Of a stretch of DNA of 64,000 nt, positions 1 through 10,196 are shown piece by piece. Position numbers and translations under genes: made by a program. Location of the stretch: positions 3,596,001 to 3,660,000 of the forward strand of contig AP026550.1 of the NCBI GenBank assembly GCA_026075535.2, given 5' to 3'. Positions within the stretch are counted from its first letter, which is position 1. Every line of letters begins with the position of its first letter. The notes under the pieces are model-generated. The model saw only the letters and a program-made list of their open reading frames with translations. It did no database searches and was not told where the DNA came from. The stretch comes from Tricholoma matsutake. Its lineage: Eukaryota > Basidiomycota > Agaricomycetes > Agaricales > Tricholomataceae.

Positions 1-1058
1 TCACATTGTCGTAGTCATTTGAGGACCCTTTCGGTCCTTATCCGGTGTTCTTCTTCCATCTTTGAGAAGATCAGGATGTCGTCCATATAGATGACGAGCC
101 ATCCTTCATCTAGCATATCTCGGAAGAGATCATTCATCATCACCTGGAATGTTGCTGGTGAGTTGCACAGCCCAAAGAACATCACCATTGGCTCGAATAG
201 CCCTCAGTTAGTCTTGAATGCTGCCTTCCACTCATCTCCTTTCTTTATCTGTACATTATGATATCCCCATCGAATATCAAGTTTCATGAAAAATCTCGCT
301 CCCTTCAGCTTGTCCAAGAGGTCTCCGATCAGTGGCAGGGGGTAGTTGTTCCGGATCGTTCCTTCGTTCAGATAGCGATAGTCTTGGCAAGGTCGTAGAG
401 CATCGGAGTCCTTCTTTGACACGAAGAAGAACGGGGATGCCATGGGTGATTTCGATGGTCGGATGTATCCTTTCTCCAGGTTTTCGTCGAGAAACTCATT
501 GAGTTTCTCTTGTTCTTTTGGTGTCAATGGGTAGACTTTGCAATCTTTCAGTACAAAGCCTTCCTTCAAGTCAATTGCATGATCCCACGGTCTTGATTCC
601 GGGGATCGTTCAGATGCGGCCTTTTCGAATACCTGTCTGTATTTCTGGTATTCTGGTGGCAGCAAGTTGTCCAGGGTCTGTTGGCTAGTCTCCTTTCCCT
701 CCTCTTGTTCATGTGCCAGTCGTTGAGATATGGATGTCTTTGCTCTGATCCATATGTCGGAGTTGAGTAGGTATCGTGGGGAGCCCTTGCCTTTCACGAG
801 TCTGCCAATGGTGTTCATCTTTCGGATGTATTTGTGTGTCGGCTCTCGATGTTCTTCCGTCAGGGGCAGTTCTATGGCTGGTCCAAATAGGCCGATAACT
901 GGTTCGCCTCGTACATATGCAATCAGTATTGAGTCATCCTCAATCATATCTCGTTTGGGGGTCAGTTCCATCGCTCGTATTTCCATGCCGGTATCTGCCA
1001 GTAGTTCTTCATCGGGTACCTCTTCGACCTTTACCTGAGGGGGGGTCTCCCTGGGCAT
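1..1058 (-). pseudogene. Gypsy-1 reverse transcriptase (broken, incomplete)
   Basis: The product is the RT domain of a Gypsy polyprotein, which copies element RNA into DNA. The N-terminal linker reads through a proline-rich turn into the conserved RT entry block (YIRPSKSP, then LRPCQDYRYLNE, then PLPLI-DLL-KL, then F-KLDIR-GYH). At 201-203 the frame meets TGA exactly where Gypsy RTs have Arg (KTN-R-GLFEP), consistent with CGA to TGA. After the stop the same frame continues through GLCNSPATFQ to the catalytic YMDD around 76-95 and then leaves the window. All other recognisable RT blocks are intact. The gap 1059-1310 between RT and the protease ORF holds no clear domain. Confidence 0.85.
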
Positions 1059-1310
1059 AGGTACTTCAGCGTTGATGGTACCGTGATCTGGAGTCCTATA
1101 ATCGTGGGTCGGGGTAATCTGTTGTCGAGGGTAGTTTATCCTGTTTCATAGTGTCATTTTCATGTTCCTTTTGCCGGTGCTTCCCTCCCCTGTGGAGATT
1201 AGCAATTCCTTCATCCTTTGCACAATTTGTTGTGCCCTGTTGCATTCTTTGTTTTTGCCCTTTTCCAGTTGTTTCTTCTTCTGGTTTTCTCAGGTCTTGG
1301 CGACAGCACG

Positions 1311-2081
1311 TCATGCTGCTTCAAGGCCTCTGGCTTGTTTAGGGGTGTTGCTGCTCCTGGTCTTTGTGATGGCTATCTGGACAGAATTTAGTTCTTTTGC
1401 TTTCCTCTCTGAAAGCCTTTCTCTTGTTTTTGCTACGGCCAATCGGGCTCGGGCAAGGCTCCTCTCTTTTTCTTCAGCGAGCCTTTCTCTCGTCTTTGCC
1501 ATGGCTAGTCGTGCTCGGGCAAGGTTTCTCTCCTTCTGTTCAGAGAGTGTTTTTCTTGTTTTGGCCACAATGTGTTGAATTCGTGCCATTCTGTCATTTG
1601 GCGCCTCCCCTTTGGCGTCTACCCTAGGAAGGTTTAGGGTGTTTGGGAGGGCCCGTTTGGCTCTTCTTGTCTTCTCCAAGATTCGTTTGATCTGAGCCCA
1701 TCGTTCTTCATCCCAGAACTCAAAGGTTCCCTTCTTCCAATTGATGATCGGGTTTATCTCCCGCAGCCATGGCAGGCCCAGGATTACCAATTCTTTGCCT
1801 AGTCCAGCAACTAGGTATTCTATCGGGTAGCTCCTTCCATTGATGTGGAGTCTTCCTTTCACGCATCTGGTGATCGTTCCCTGCTTGTTCAGGGTCCCGT
1901 CTACATTCGTGGCCTGGATGGTGTGGCCTAAGGGATACGTTCTGATCCCTTCTTGTTCGACAAAGTTTGAGTCGATAAAGACTCCTCCTGCTCCAGAGTT
2001 GAGGAGCGCATTTGTTGCGATGTCTTTCCCGTTGTCTGACTCAGCTACCCGAATAGACAGGCGCATAGATTGTCTATTCAT
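1311..2081 (-). CDS. Gypsy-1 aspartic protease ORF with 22-residue repeats
   Basis: This is a 256-residue ORF. Residues 1-120 resemble a retropepsin: ALLNSGAGGVFID near residue 25-37, the hydrophobic strand LVILGLPWL near 95-103, and a Trp-rich close (INWKKGTFEFW). Retroviral-type proteases use D-[ST]-G. Here the Asp is Asn (NSG), so the enzyme should be inactive. The C-terminal half (about residues 165-240) is a charged coiled-coil-like stretch built from about three and a half 22-residue repeats, core AKTRERL..EKERxLARARLA. It sits between gag and RT as a separate ORF, so the polyprotein is probably broken into frames or expressed discontinuously. Confidence 0.8.
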   Translation of the reverse strand: MNRQSMRLSIRVAESDNGKDIATNALLNSGAGGVFIDSNFVEQEGIRTYPLGHTIQATNVDGTLNKQGTITRCVKGRLHINGRSYPIEYLVAGLGKELVILGLPWLREINPIINWKKGTFEFWDEERWAQIKRILEKTRRAKRALPNTLNLPRVDAKGEAPNDRMARIQHIVAKTRKTLSEQKERNLARARLAMAKTRERLAEEKERSLARARLAVAKTRERLSERKAKELNSVQIAITKTRSSNTPKQARGLEAA

Positions 2082-2146
2082 GGTAGCTAAGAGTACAGAC
2101 CCTAGGGAGACTACAGCGGTGACTGGCGTCGTATCAGGCCGCTGTT

Positions 2147-3043
2147 CTAAAAACCCAATTCCTCCATGAGGTTGAGGGCTCGTTCCTTTTCTTCTTCATC
2201 TAGTTCATCCAGCATCATGCGGATCTTCTGGTAGGTGTCCACCCCAGTCTTCTTCTGGGTGAAGCGGTTTTGGTAGGGAGGAGGCGCTGACCCCAGCTGA
2301 GTGGGGTTCTTTCCATCCCTGTGGTTGGACAATCGGTGTCCCGGTTGGTGGCAGATGAAACACAATCCCTTTCGGAGGTGTTCCATGCATTCTTGGTTTG
2401 TCAGTCGGTTGATGTTGAGAGAGGGCTGTCCTTTCTTTGTTGTTTCTTTTGTCATCTGGTTTTGCCTGGTCTTCCCCAGGATTGCCATGGCCCATTTCCA
2501 TTGGCCTTCGTATTTCGAAGCTGCCTTTATCCAGCCTTCGAGCGTGTTGGGCACTGTCTCCATTGTGTGTACCCTCTTCAGTAATTCGGGATGCAGTCCG
2601 TCCATGAAGTACTCGATCATGGCTGCATCTTCTGTGATTCCTGTCCTGTCTTTCAGGATGTGGAAGTTCGCCACATATTCTTTGAGGTTCCCTGAACCTT
2701 GTTTGAGATTCTTAATCTCTGTCTTTGCCGTTCCAGCATCGTCGATCGGTGAGAAGGCCTCTAGGACCTTCTGTCGGAAGTCTGCATATTCACCGAGTCC
2801 CTCGGACTGGTGTTGGTTGACGAATGCCTGCGCCCAGGCAGCTGCTGTCCCTCCATTCATGAAGGACAGCGTGAAGATGATCTTCTTGTCGTTCGTGTCA
2901 TAGACCTGATCATTGATTCGCAAGTACAGGTTGATCTCCTGCAGGAACTTGGCGGTCTTGGTCCGCTCTCCTGAGAAGTCTGTGGGTGATCGGATTCGAA
3001 TATCCTTCACGGACATTGTTGGTGCGGTTGCGGGTTCGGACAT
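2147..3043 (-). CDS. Gypsy-1 Gag
   Basis: This 298-residue Gag would form the virus-like particle. The central part matches the retrotransposon gag fold: F-GERTKTAKFLQEINLYL, then NDKKIIFTLSFMNGGTAAAWAQAF, then YADFRQKVLEAF, then L-QGSGNLKEYVANFHIL, then MDGLHPELLKRV. A zinc knuckle follows near residue 227 (CFICHQPGH), but the fourth ligand position reads His where CCHC knuckles have Cys, so metal binding may be altered. The start chosen is the first Met, in a sensible context after the LTR/leader. The ORF is otherwise open to its stop at 2147. Confidence 0.85.
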   Translation of the reverse strand: MSEPATAPTMSVKDIRIRSPTDFSGERTKTAKFLQEINLYLRINDQVYDTNDKKIIFTLSFMNGGTAAAWAQAFVNQHQSEGLGEYADFRQKVLEAFSPIDDAGTAKTEIKNLKQGSGNLKEYVANFHILKDRTGITEDAAMIEYFMDGLHPELLKRVHTMETVPNTLEGWIKAASKYEGQWKWAMAILGKTRQNQMTKETTKKGQPSLNINRLTNQECMEHLRKGLCFICHQPGHRLSNHRDGKNPTQLGSAPPPYQNRFTQKKTGVDTYQKIRMMLDELDEEEKERALNLMEELGF

Positions 3044-3298
3044 CTCGTTATAGAGGTCGTCGGTTTCATCTGTTAAGAAGCGGGTGGATGCTTCGGGTGG
3101 GGGTGTGTGCAGTTGTTCAAAGTCTTCATTGGTGAGGAAATCTCCTCGTTGTCTGTCAGTTGATCCATAGAACCAATGCTGTGCTGGGGTCGAGTAATGG
3201 ACTAGTCTTCCGTTGTATCGGTACCAAGATGAACCTGACTGTGGTTCTGCTTCTCTTGGTGGTCGGTCTGGGGTTTGTCTAGACCTGGGTCACTGTGG

Positions 3299-3835
3299 TG
3301 TGTATCGAGATGTATTGCCTACACCTAGGTAGGTGGGCTAGCAGATAGTTTAGATCTTATGTTAAGGGCAAAGCCTCAACCACTCGATCTAGTCAATGTT
3401 GTTGATGAGGTGCTTCCTCAACAAGTCGTTCGGCACTAGTCTTACTTGGAGCGTCTGACGTAAGAGAGATAGTGCACTCTAGCAGGCCTTCTGCATAGAG
3501 TCATTCAGGTTCACGCACTAAGGGGCTTCCTTAGTGGTTTTGAGTAAGTTTGTGAGTTCACAAGTTAAGGCTGTAGATTGCCTAGATCTAAACTAAGGAC
3601 ATCCCTACTACAAGTCGCAGTACTTATACTAGAAGGGAGGTCCTTATCATCCAATCGGAAAGGTAGATGCATATCAAGTAATAATAGAAACAATGGGCCT
3701 CATGCCTTGCATGAGGTGTCCGATGTCACGGAGTGCTGCGGCGCAGCATGTCAGGAAGCAATAACAGATAAGCCTCATGCCTAGCATGAGGCATCCGATG
3801 TCACGGACCTCATGTCAGGGGGCTGTCATATCACA
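3299..3835 (-). repeat. Probable 5' LTR of Gypsy-1
   Basis: Read on the minus strand, this block begins TGTGATATGACAGCC at 3835 and ends ...GATACACACCACA near 3299, next to the gag leader. It is non-coding and has TG/CA-like ends. The partner LTR lies outside the window, so the ends are inferred rather than proven by comparison or by a TSD. Confidence 0.6.
3697..3807. repeat. Two 36-bp hairpin-bearing direct repeats in the LTR
   Basis: Copies at 3697-3732 and 3772-3807 differ at only a few positions. Each carries an inverted repeat (CCTCATGC / GCATGAGG) followed by CCGATGTCACGGA. They lie in what would be U3 of the minus-strand element, so promoter or binding-site repeats are one reading. 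Confidence 0.7.
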
Positions 3836-4034
3836 GCATGTGTGGGAGTGGGTTCAGGTGCATGGAGTCACCATGCATCAAGGGTGCCTTCCATGGGAAG
3901 GGGATCGAATGCATGCAGTCAGCATGCATTGTGTGTGTGTCTGATGTCAAGGATATGCCCTAGGCATGAATCAAGGGGTGCCTCCTGTCTGGAGGGGATC
4001 GTCGGGTGCGTCGGGTTCCATGAGTTACAAGGAA
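3836..4034. other. Unassigned spacer between Gypsy-1 and Gypsy-A
   Basis: About 200 bp rich in CATGCA palindromes, with no coding signal. It is either the outer part of an LTR or the target sequence of Gypsy-1. Nothing more can be recognised. Confidence 0.4.
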
Positions 4035-4791
4035 AATTGTAACAGAGGGCCACATTGCTCTTGTGTTCAGCAAGGGTGTTGGACCAGATGATTATGTCAT
4101 CCAGATATACATGGCATATTTTTCCGATGAGGTCTTTTAATGCTAGTGTGACCTGCCATTGATGTGTTGCAGGGGAGTTGCGCATGCCCATTGGCATTAC
4201 AACCCATTCCCACAGCCCAAAGGGCATCAATGTAGCTGTATACTTGATGTGATTGGGGTTTACAAGTGTCTGGAAAAATGAATTTGTCATATCTATTTTC
4301 CCCCATATTCGACCTTTTTCACAGTCCACAAGTATGTCATCAATCTGAGGTAGGGGGTAGTGGTCAGGCACTGTAAGGCAGTTCAATAGATGGTAATCAT
4401 TAACCCACTGAGGAAGTACACTGGGGTCAGCCTTGGGAATTATAAAAGATGGTGATGCATAGGATGATGATGAAGGTCATATTCTGCCCACTGCAAAATG
4501 TTGGTCAATCAAAGTTTTCCAACCCACTCAATATTTTCTTGGACAAGCATACACCCAAGAGACAGAGATTGGGGCACCAGGCAGTAATTTGATGTTATGG
4601 AAGACATCACAAGGCAAGTCTTTGATGAGGGGTATGTCCAAAGGGAAATGGTCCTGGAACAATTGCTTGAACTGCTTGTCTAGTCCTTGCAGCATGGCTT
4701 CTCCAGCCAATTGTTGGATCATTGCTCCAATCAGATCAGGGGGGCTTGTAGTGAACAAACTCATGTCAAAATTGCTCTGGTTGCTCATCAA
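4035..4791 (-). pseudogene. Gypsy-A reverse transcriptase fragment
   Basis: This is an RT domain of a minus-strand Gypsy element that differs from Gypsy-1. Segment 4528-4791 carries the N-terminal linker (FKQLFQDHFPLDIPLIKDLP). Segment 4035-4386 carries the core: DHYPLPQIDDIL, then GKIDMTNSFFQT, then MPFGL, then RNSPATHQWQV, and the intact catalytic YLDDIIIWS. Frameshifts separate the two pieces, and the domain is cut off at about 4035 just after the active site. The element's upstream protease lies at 4832-5063. The rest of the protease and gag lie 28 kb away beyond Copia-1 (33623 onward). Confidence 0.85.
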
Positions 4792-4831
4792 AGAGAGCCA
4801 TTAACTCCATGTGTGCTAACATCCTGAACTT

Positions 4832-5063
4832 TCAAGTGGTAGTCTGTCCATTTTTGATTTCCTGAGCATCTATCTTATGTTTTTTGCACGGAGACTTCTT
4901 TGGTTGTTGTTGAAGTGTTTTGGGGTCAGGAGGATCCAAGAAATCGTAGTCAGACTCTTTTGCAATCGCTGTATGGAGTGCCGCATCCATGACAATTTGA
5001 TTTCTCACTAGAAAATCCAGACCCAAGATTAGGTTGGTGTGAGGTTTGGGGCAGATAACAGTG
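4832..5063 (-). pseudogene. Gypsy-A protease, C-terminal half (split by Copia-1)
   Basis: The frame encodes a retropepsin core strand (LILGLDFLVRNQIVMD) and a basic tail. The protein frame runs directly into Copia-1's left edge at 5068. It resumes at 33628 on the other side with SHAIN, leading back to the protease N-terminus and gag. Reading across, the two halves join in frame once one copy of the TTGAT duplication is removed. That shows this was one open frame before Copia-1 landed. The N-terminal part of the apparent ORF above 5068 is only LTR sequence. Confidence 0.85.
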
Positions 5064-5068
5064 TTGAT
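5064..5068. repeat. TSD of Copia-1, left copy (TTGAT)
   Basis: TTGAT directly precedes the 5' LTR. The same five bases directly follow the 3' LTR at 33623-33627. Confidence 0.95.
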
Positions 5069-5420
5069 TGTTGAGATCTGCTGCACTGTGAATATGTGTT
5101 TTGATGCTGTTTGATGTGGTGTGTTATTTATAGCACACTTTGTGATGTGTATGTTCCCCCTATCAATTATCCCTTTATCACATCCCTTTCTTCTATATAC
5201 CATTGTCATACTCACAGTATATATATCAGACATAGTAGACACATACACCTCAGTCTGTTATACACAGGCTGAGGTGAGTAGATTGATTGCTTATGGTTAC
5301 TCACTATACTGCTTGTAGATTGATTACTCGTGTATTCTAGGTATAGTAGTAACTCTAATAATAGTCCGTTATACACAGGCTGAGATTGATTACTCGTGTA
5401 TTCTAGGTTGGATCTCTACA
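5069..5420 (+). repeat. Copia-1 5' LTR
   Basis: A 352-bp LTR that begins TGTTGAGATC and ends GGATCTCTACA. It matches 33261-33622 along its length, apart from scattered substitutions and about 10 extra bases in the 3' copy. It contains internal direct repeats of ATACACAGGCTGAG around 5260 and 5375. Confidence 0.95.
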
Positions 5421-5431
5421 GGTTATGGGCC
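5421..5431 (+). other. Copia-1 primer-binding site (initiator tRNA-Met anticodon arm)
   Basis: GGTTATGGGCC immediately follows the LTR. It is complementary to an anticodon stem-loop containing CAU (GGCCCAUAACC), which fits priming by an internally cleaved initiator tRNA-Met as in Drosophila copia. The same sequence follows the LTR of Copia-2. Confidence 0.7.
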
Positions 5432-5601
5432 ACTTCTGTCATGAGTAGTGACAATAGATATCCCTCCTAGCCACTTGACAATTTTGCCCTTTGTCATTTT
5501 TTTTTGATTGATCAGTGGTGCAATCATTATCTTATCTTAGTGTGCATGCACCAACAAATTGGGTCCCATTTGCCAATTCTTACTTTCCACCTTGTCAAAT
5601 C

Positions 5602-6484
5602 ATGACTGTACCCCCAGAAAATAATCCCCCCTCTGTTTCTCTTATACAACTCTCTATGCAATATTCCAGGGACAAGCTCGACAAGCTCAAGTCCAGCTAC
5701 AAAGACTGGAGTGAGGACATTACCATCACTTTGTCTCTGAATGGTTTATTTGAATATGTCATGGGTGATGTGGAGCAGCTTCTGGATACCAAGCCACAGG
5801 CTTTGTCCAATTGGAAGGCAAATTCCTGTTTAGCATATGCTTTCCTTGCCTCTGGAGTGGTGCCTTTGGAGTGCTCCTTCTTGAATCCCTCGAAGTCTGC
5901 TAAAGAAACCTGGGAAAGTATTGCCTGTCAGGCAAGTTGCTTTATTGCAACAGGCACTTACTATTCAGTGCACAAAGGAAACACCTCTCCTGGAGACAGC
6001 TGAGTGCATCTGCATGCTTATTGAGTGAGCGTTCGCTATGGGTACCATTACCTCTGATCTACTGTGTTGTATTGCACTCCTCAACTCTCTCTCGTCTCAC
6101 TTTCCCCATGCTTGTTCCATCATATCCTGCAACATTGCAGCAGCTACAGTGTCTGCACCATATACTTCCAAGGATATTCACCTTTTCTTGGAGAATGAAC
6201 AATCCCTCCTGGAGAACGATGTGCGAAATAATCCATCTTCCCTTGCACTTGCTGCAACCTCCAGGCAAGCAAAATTCTCTGGGTCCATCATTTGTAGTAA
6301 TTGCAAGCGTGTGGGGCATACTACTGAGTACTGCGTCTCAAAAGGAGGGGGGATGGAGGGTAAGACCATTGAGGAGTCAAAGACAGCAGGGAGGAAGGCA
6401 TATGACATGAAGAAGTCTGGTCCCAAGCCTCTCACACCACGGGCAAAACCTAAGGCAGTGGGTACGGCAGTTGACAGTGCCTGA
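5602..6484 (+). pseudogene. Copia-1 Gag with CCHC knuckle
   Basis: Copia-type Gag (UBN2-like fold). The N-terminal half (from Met at 5602) has L-SSYKDWSEDITITLSLNGLFEYV and SNWKANSCLAYAFLASGVV. A frameshift near 6000 moves the reading frame to 6038-6484. That segment ends with a good zinc knuckle, C-x2-C-x4-H-x4-C (CSNCKRVGHTTEYC, about 6298-6340), and a basic tail. Met at 5602 is preferred to the one at 5515 because the residues before it do not look like Gag. The frame runs into the left arm of the inverted repeat at 6434 and stops inside it. The pol region resumes only after 12112. Confidence 0.8.
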
Positions 6485-7735
6485 ATCAGTAATTATGTAA
6501 TATTGCCTTTAACAAAGAATCATCACCTGACCTTCCCACAATACAAGCCTAAGAATAGTGATGGATATGTTCCCCCCCCGATTACCACCCAATCACCATC
6601 TCCCACAGTTGATCAACATGCGCCAGTCTCGGCTAACGTTGTGCTCATCATCCCCGATGATGAGCATGCTATTCCACTCATTCCTGGCCCTTTCCCTTCA
6701 CTTTCTTTGCCAGATAACACTTATGTATGTACATATAGTGTTAATAAGCAGTTGTTTTCACTTTCACAGCTATATTTAACCCATAACAAGCACTCTCCCT
6801 GGTTGAGAGGAGGAGGGGGCCTCTTCTCTTCATTTGGGGGTGTCTGTAATGCATGTATATGGCTGTATATTCATATTAATAACTAAATACATGAATGGGG
6901 AGGGTGCTGTATGAGATGGGAAGGGGGGAAATGGGGAGAAGTGACAGAATGAGGGGAGGGGGTACCATCTACTGGGATTGTACACTATCTACAGCTAGAA
7001 AAATGTATGTGGAGGGTATATGGATGTATGTAGAAGCAAGGACTGATGTTGGGAGAGCTGGGGACAAGGTGCTCTCTGTCAGTGACCTGCATAGGGAGGG
7101 AGGAGAGGTGGTCACTTACTTGCATACCTAAGCCTTCCCCTTATGAAATGCACCTGGAAAGAGAGTATTATGGTCCTAATAAATGACCTGACGGACCCCC
7201 CAGAGGCCCTGCAGTTGCAAGGATAGACAGAAAAGAGCATATGTACTCAGAAAGAGATATACTTACACTGTGAGATCCGTGGGGCAAAAGTGTTCGCTTT
7301 CTTTGATTCCTAGGTCTAGTACAAAGGTAAAATAAAGGTCAGTAAATGTTATGACAGGGGGAGAAGATCCTGGCTCAACACGGCATGGGTTCCTCACCAG
7401 CAGAGGTGAACTTTGTTCAGCATGACTCACCCTCTGTACCTTTCATCCAAACCTCATCATAGGCATTCAGTTGGTGCCTTTTGCCTTCATTTATAGCCTA
7501 CAATCAATCCATATGGTCAGTACTTCATCCTACAAAGTAGGAATTTCACATACTCACCTAACCTCCTTGTTACTCCATGCCAGCTCATGGAACTCACTAG
7601 TGGCCTTATATACAGGCATACTAATGTAGTACAAGTAAATTTAGAGCCTTTGGACAGTTCATGAGTCTATAAAATAGAGGCAGATGGTCAATATATTGAG
7701 TTGGGATGTAGTCACTCTGACTCACCCAAGGCCTA
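6434..7735 (+). repeat. Left arm of the inverted repeat
   Basis: Reads as the reverse complement of 12112-12024 joined to 9565-8372. It contains short open frames at 6503-6886 and 6895-7131 that recur in the other arm (9580-9218 and 9209-8973). The second is identical as protein. No domain is recognised, and the frames look like chance ORFs kept by arm identity. Confidence 0.85.
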
Positions 7736-8371
7736 TAGAACTTCTATATCTCAATTTAGTACAGAGATAATGGCATAATTTTGTATCAATACATATTCCC
7801 TGGAGTTGTAGACCATTCAGATAGGAGGTGAGGCTATAGGATGCACGAGAGAGAGAGTTGAACCAAGTAGTCCCAAAAAGGCAATAATCTGAAGATAACT
7901 CAGCAGTGTCTCAATGCGCTTCTAATTGGAAAGCAGGAGTGAATAGAGGCAAGTTGATTCCTTAGACTGCAAGAGGATCAATGTTGATCTGTGGAGGAAT
8001 GAGGACAAGATACTCAGGAAAGTGTTTATCGACGTGTGATCGGGAGTATGATCAGATGTGTCTCGATGTACTCAACTACTGCAAATACATTGTTTCGCAC
8101 ATTACTCGCTCATTTCTGCACAGATTCCCTGCAGTTAAATTTATTCCTATGCAAAACACTCTCTTCTATCAACCCCTGCTCTCCATTCAACAGTGTGTTG
8201 TTTCACTGCCGAGATATCTCAAGATTATTACCATTTTTGGAACACCTGGTTCAACTTGCTCCCTGGTGCATAGCTCGGCCTCTCCTGCTATATGAGTAGT
8301 CTGTAGCTCAAGGGGATCTTGTCTAATATGATATCAGGCTCTAATTTTATTACTACAACAAGTGGTTGAGG
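7736..8371. other. Unpaired centre of the inverted repeat
   Basis: About 640 bp of moderately AT-rich sequence without a recognisable gene, TIR or repeat. Two overlapping short plus-strand frames (7981-8299) show no domain. Confidence 0.5.
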
Positions 8372-9565
8372 CACCATTGGCTTTGGGTGAGTGACTGTGC
8401 CATGTCTCAATACATTTACTCTACCTCTCTTTTATAGACTCATGAACCATTCAAAGGTGCTAAATTTATTTGTACTACATTAGTATGCCTGTATATAAGG
8501 CCACTAGTGAGTTCCATGAGCTGGCATGGAGTAACAAGGAGGTTAGGTGAGTATGTGAAATTCCTACTTTGTAGGATGAAGTACTGACCATATGGATTGA
8601 TTGTAGGCTATAAATGAAGGCAAAAGGCACCAACTGAATGCCTATGATGAGGTTTGGATGAAAGGTACAGAGGGTGAGTCATGCTGAACAAAGTTCACCT
8701 CTGCTGGTGAGGAACCCATGCCGTGTTGAGCCAGGATCTTCTCCCCCTGTCATAACATTTACTGACCTTTATTTTACCTTTATACTAGACCTAGGAATCA
8801 AAGAAAGCGAACACTTTTGCCCCACGGATCTCACAGTGTAAGTATATCTCTTTCTGAGTACATATGCTCTTTTCTGTCTATCCTTGCAACTGCAGGGCCT
8901 CTGGGGGGTCCGTCAGGTCATTTATTAGGACCATAATACTCTCTTTCCAGGTGCATTTCATAAGGGGAAGGCTTAGGTATGCAAGTAAGTGACCACCTCT
9001 CCTCCCTCCCTATGCAGGTCACTGACAGAGAGCACCTTGTCCCCAGCTCTCCCAACATCAGTCCTTGCTTCTACATACATCCATATACCCTCCACATACA
9101 TTTTTCTAGCTGTAGATAGTGTACAATCCCAGTAGATGGTACCCCCTCCCCTCATTCTGTCACTTCTCCCCATTTCCCCCCTTCCCATCTCATACAGCAC
9201 CCTCCCCATTCATGTATTTAGTTATTAATATGAATATACAGCCATATACATGCATTACAGACACCCCCAAATGAAGAGAAGAGGCCCCCTCCTCCTCTCA
9301 ACCAGGGAGAGTGCTTGTTATGGGTTAAATATAGCTGTGAAAGTGAAAACAACTGCTTATTAACACTATATGTACATACATAAGTGTTATCTGGCAAAGA
9401 AAGCGAAGGGAAAGGGCCAGGAATGAGTGGAATAGCATGCTCATCGTCGGGGATGATGAGCACAACATTAGCCGAGACTGGTGCATGTTGATCAACCGTG
9501 GGAGATGGTGATTGGGTGGTAGGGGGAACATATCCATCACTATTCTTAGGCTTGTATTGTGGGAA
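8372..9565 (-). repeat. Right arm of the inverted repeat (main part)
   Basis: Reverse complement of 6535-7735. It ends abruptly at 9565, where a TIR-bordered insertion begins. The matching sequence continues at 12024-12112. Confidence 0.85.
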
Positions 9566-10196
9566 CATCAGCAAAATCAAAGGTTGACTTATTTAGCTTA
9601 TTTAGCTTAGAGTCCAATTAAGGAAATGAAGCCTTATTAAGGAAAATAAGTACAATGTTTTCCTTAAAATTGATGACCAGTCAAGCAGATATAATCTATT
9701 AAGCGGATAAGTGACATTTCAGCAAATAAAGGCTGTAAGAAGCTTGTAAGTCCTTAAGGCCCTAAGGACTGCTTGACTTATGTTCAAAATTTCTTCCAAG
9801 TCCCTCAGCATTTCCCGAAAATGGAAATTCACGTGTTCGTCATGCAACCACGACACGTCGTCATCAACCGTGTCTGCCAGGTCATCACCACCTGTTGATG
9901 CTGCCGATGCCATCGCTGCTGTCCTCCCTCTCTCCTCCCTCCACTACCACCACCGGTTTGTAAACATCCACACCCAATGCACCCATAGCTGCCACCTCGC
10001 CAGCAAATGATGGAAATGGGCCACATTGCACACAAAACAGGCACAGACAATGTTTTCTTTTTCCTGCTTTTTTTTTTTGGGCTTCAACTGACATATAATA
10101 ATTCATAGGTTCTAACAGTATTATAACGACAATGAAAAAAAGAAGCACCCATGCCTGACGAACAATGACGAGAAGACAGGAACAGCAAAACCACGC

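Larger units (their letters stand above)
1..3835 (-). mobile_element. Gypsy-1: partial Ty3/Gypsy LTR retrotransposon running off the left edge
   Basis: On the minus strand, from right to left, lie a probable 5' LTR, gag, a separate protease ORF and reverse transcriptase. This is Ty3/Gypsy order. The RT reaches its YMDD active site near position 80 and then leaves the window, so RNase H, integrase and the 3' LTR are not seen. The stretch 3044-3298 between gag and the LTR is leader-like and holds no gene. The element is inactive: it has an in-frame stop in RT and an Asn in place of the protease catalytic Asp. Confidence 0.85.

Noticed and set aside
730..2903. Plus-strand frames antisense to Gypsy-1 gag, protease and RT (for example 2301-2903)
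   Set aside because: They are shadows of the conserved minus-strand coding frames and show no domain or splice pattern of their own.
5121..5318. Plus-strand frame in the Copia-1 LTR, repeated at 33313
   Set aside because: It is repeated only because both LTRs are the same.
6503..7131. Short frames repeated in both palindrome arms
   Set aside because: Identity of the arms explains the repetition, and no domain is present.
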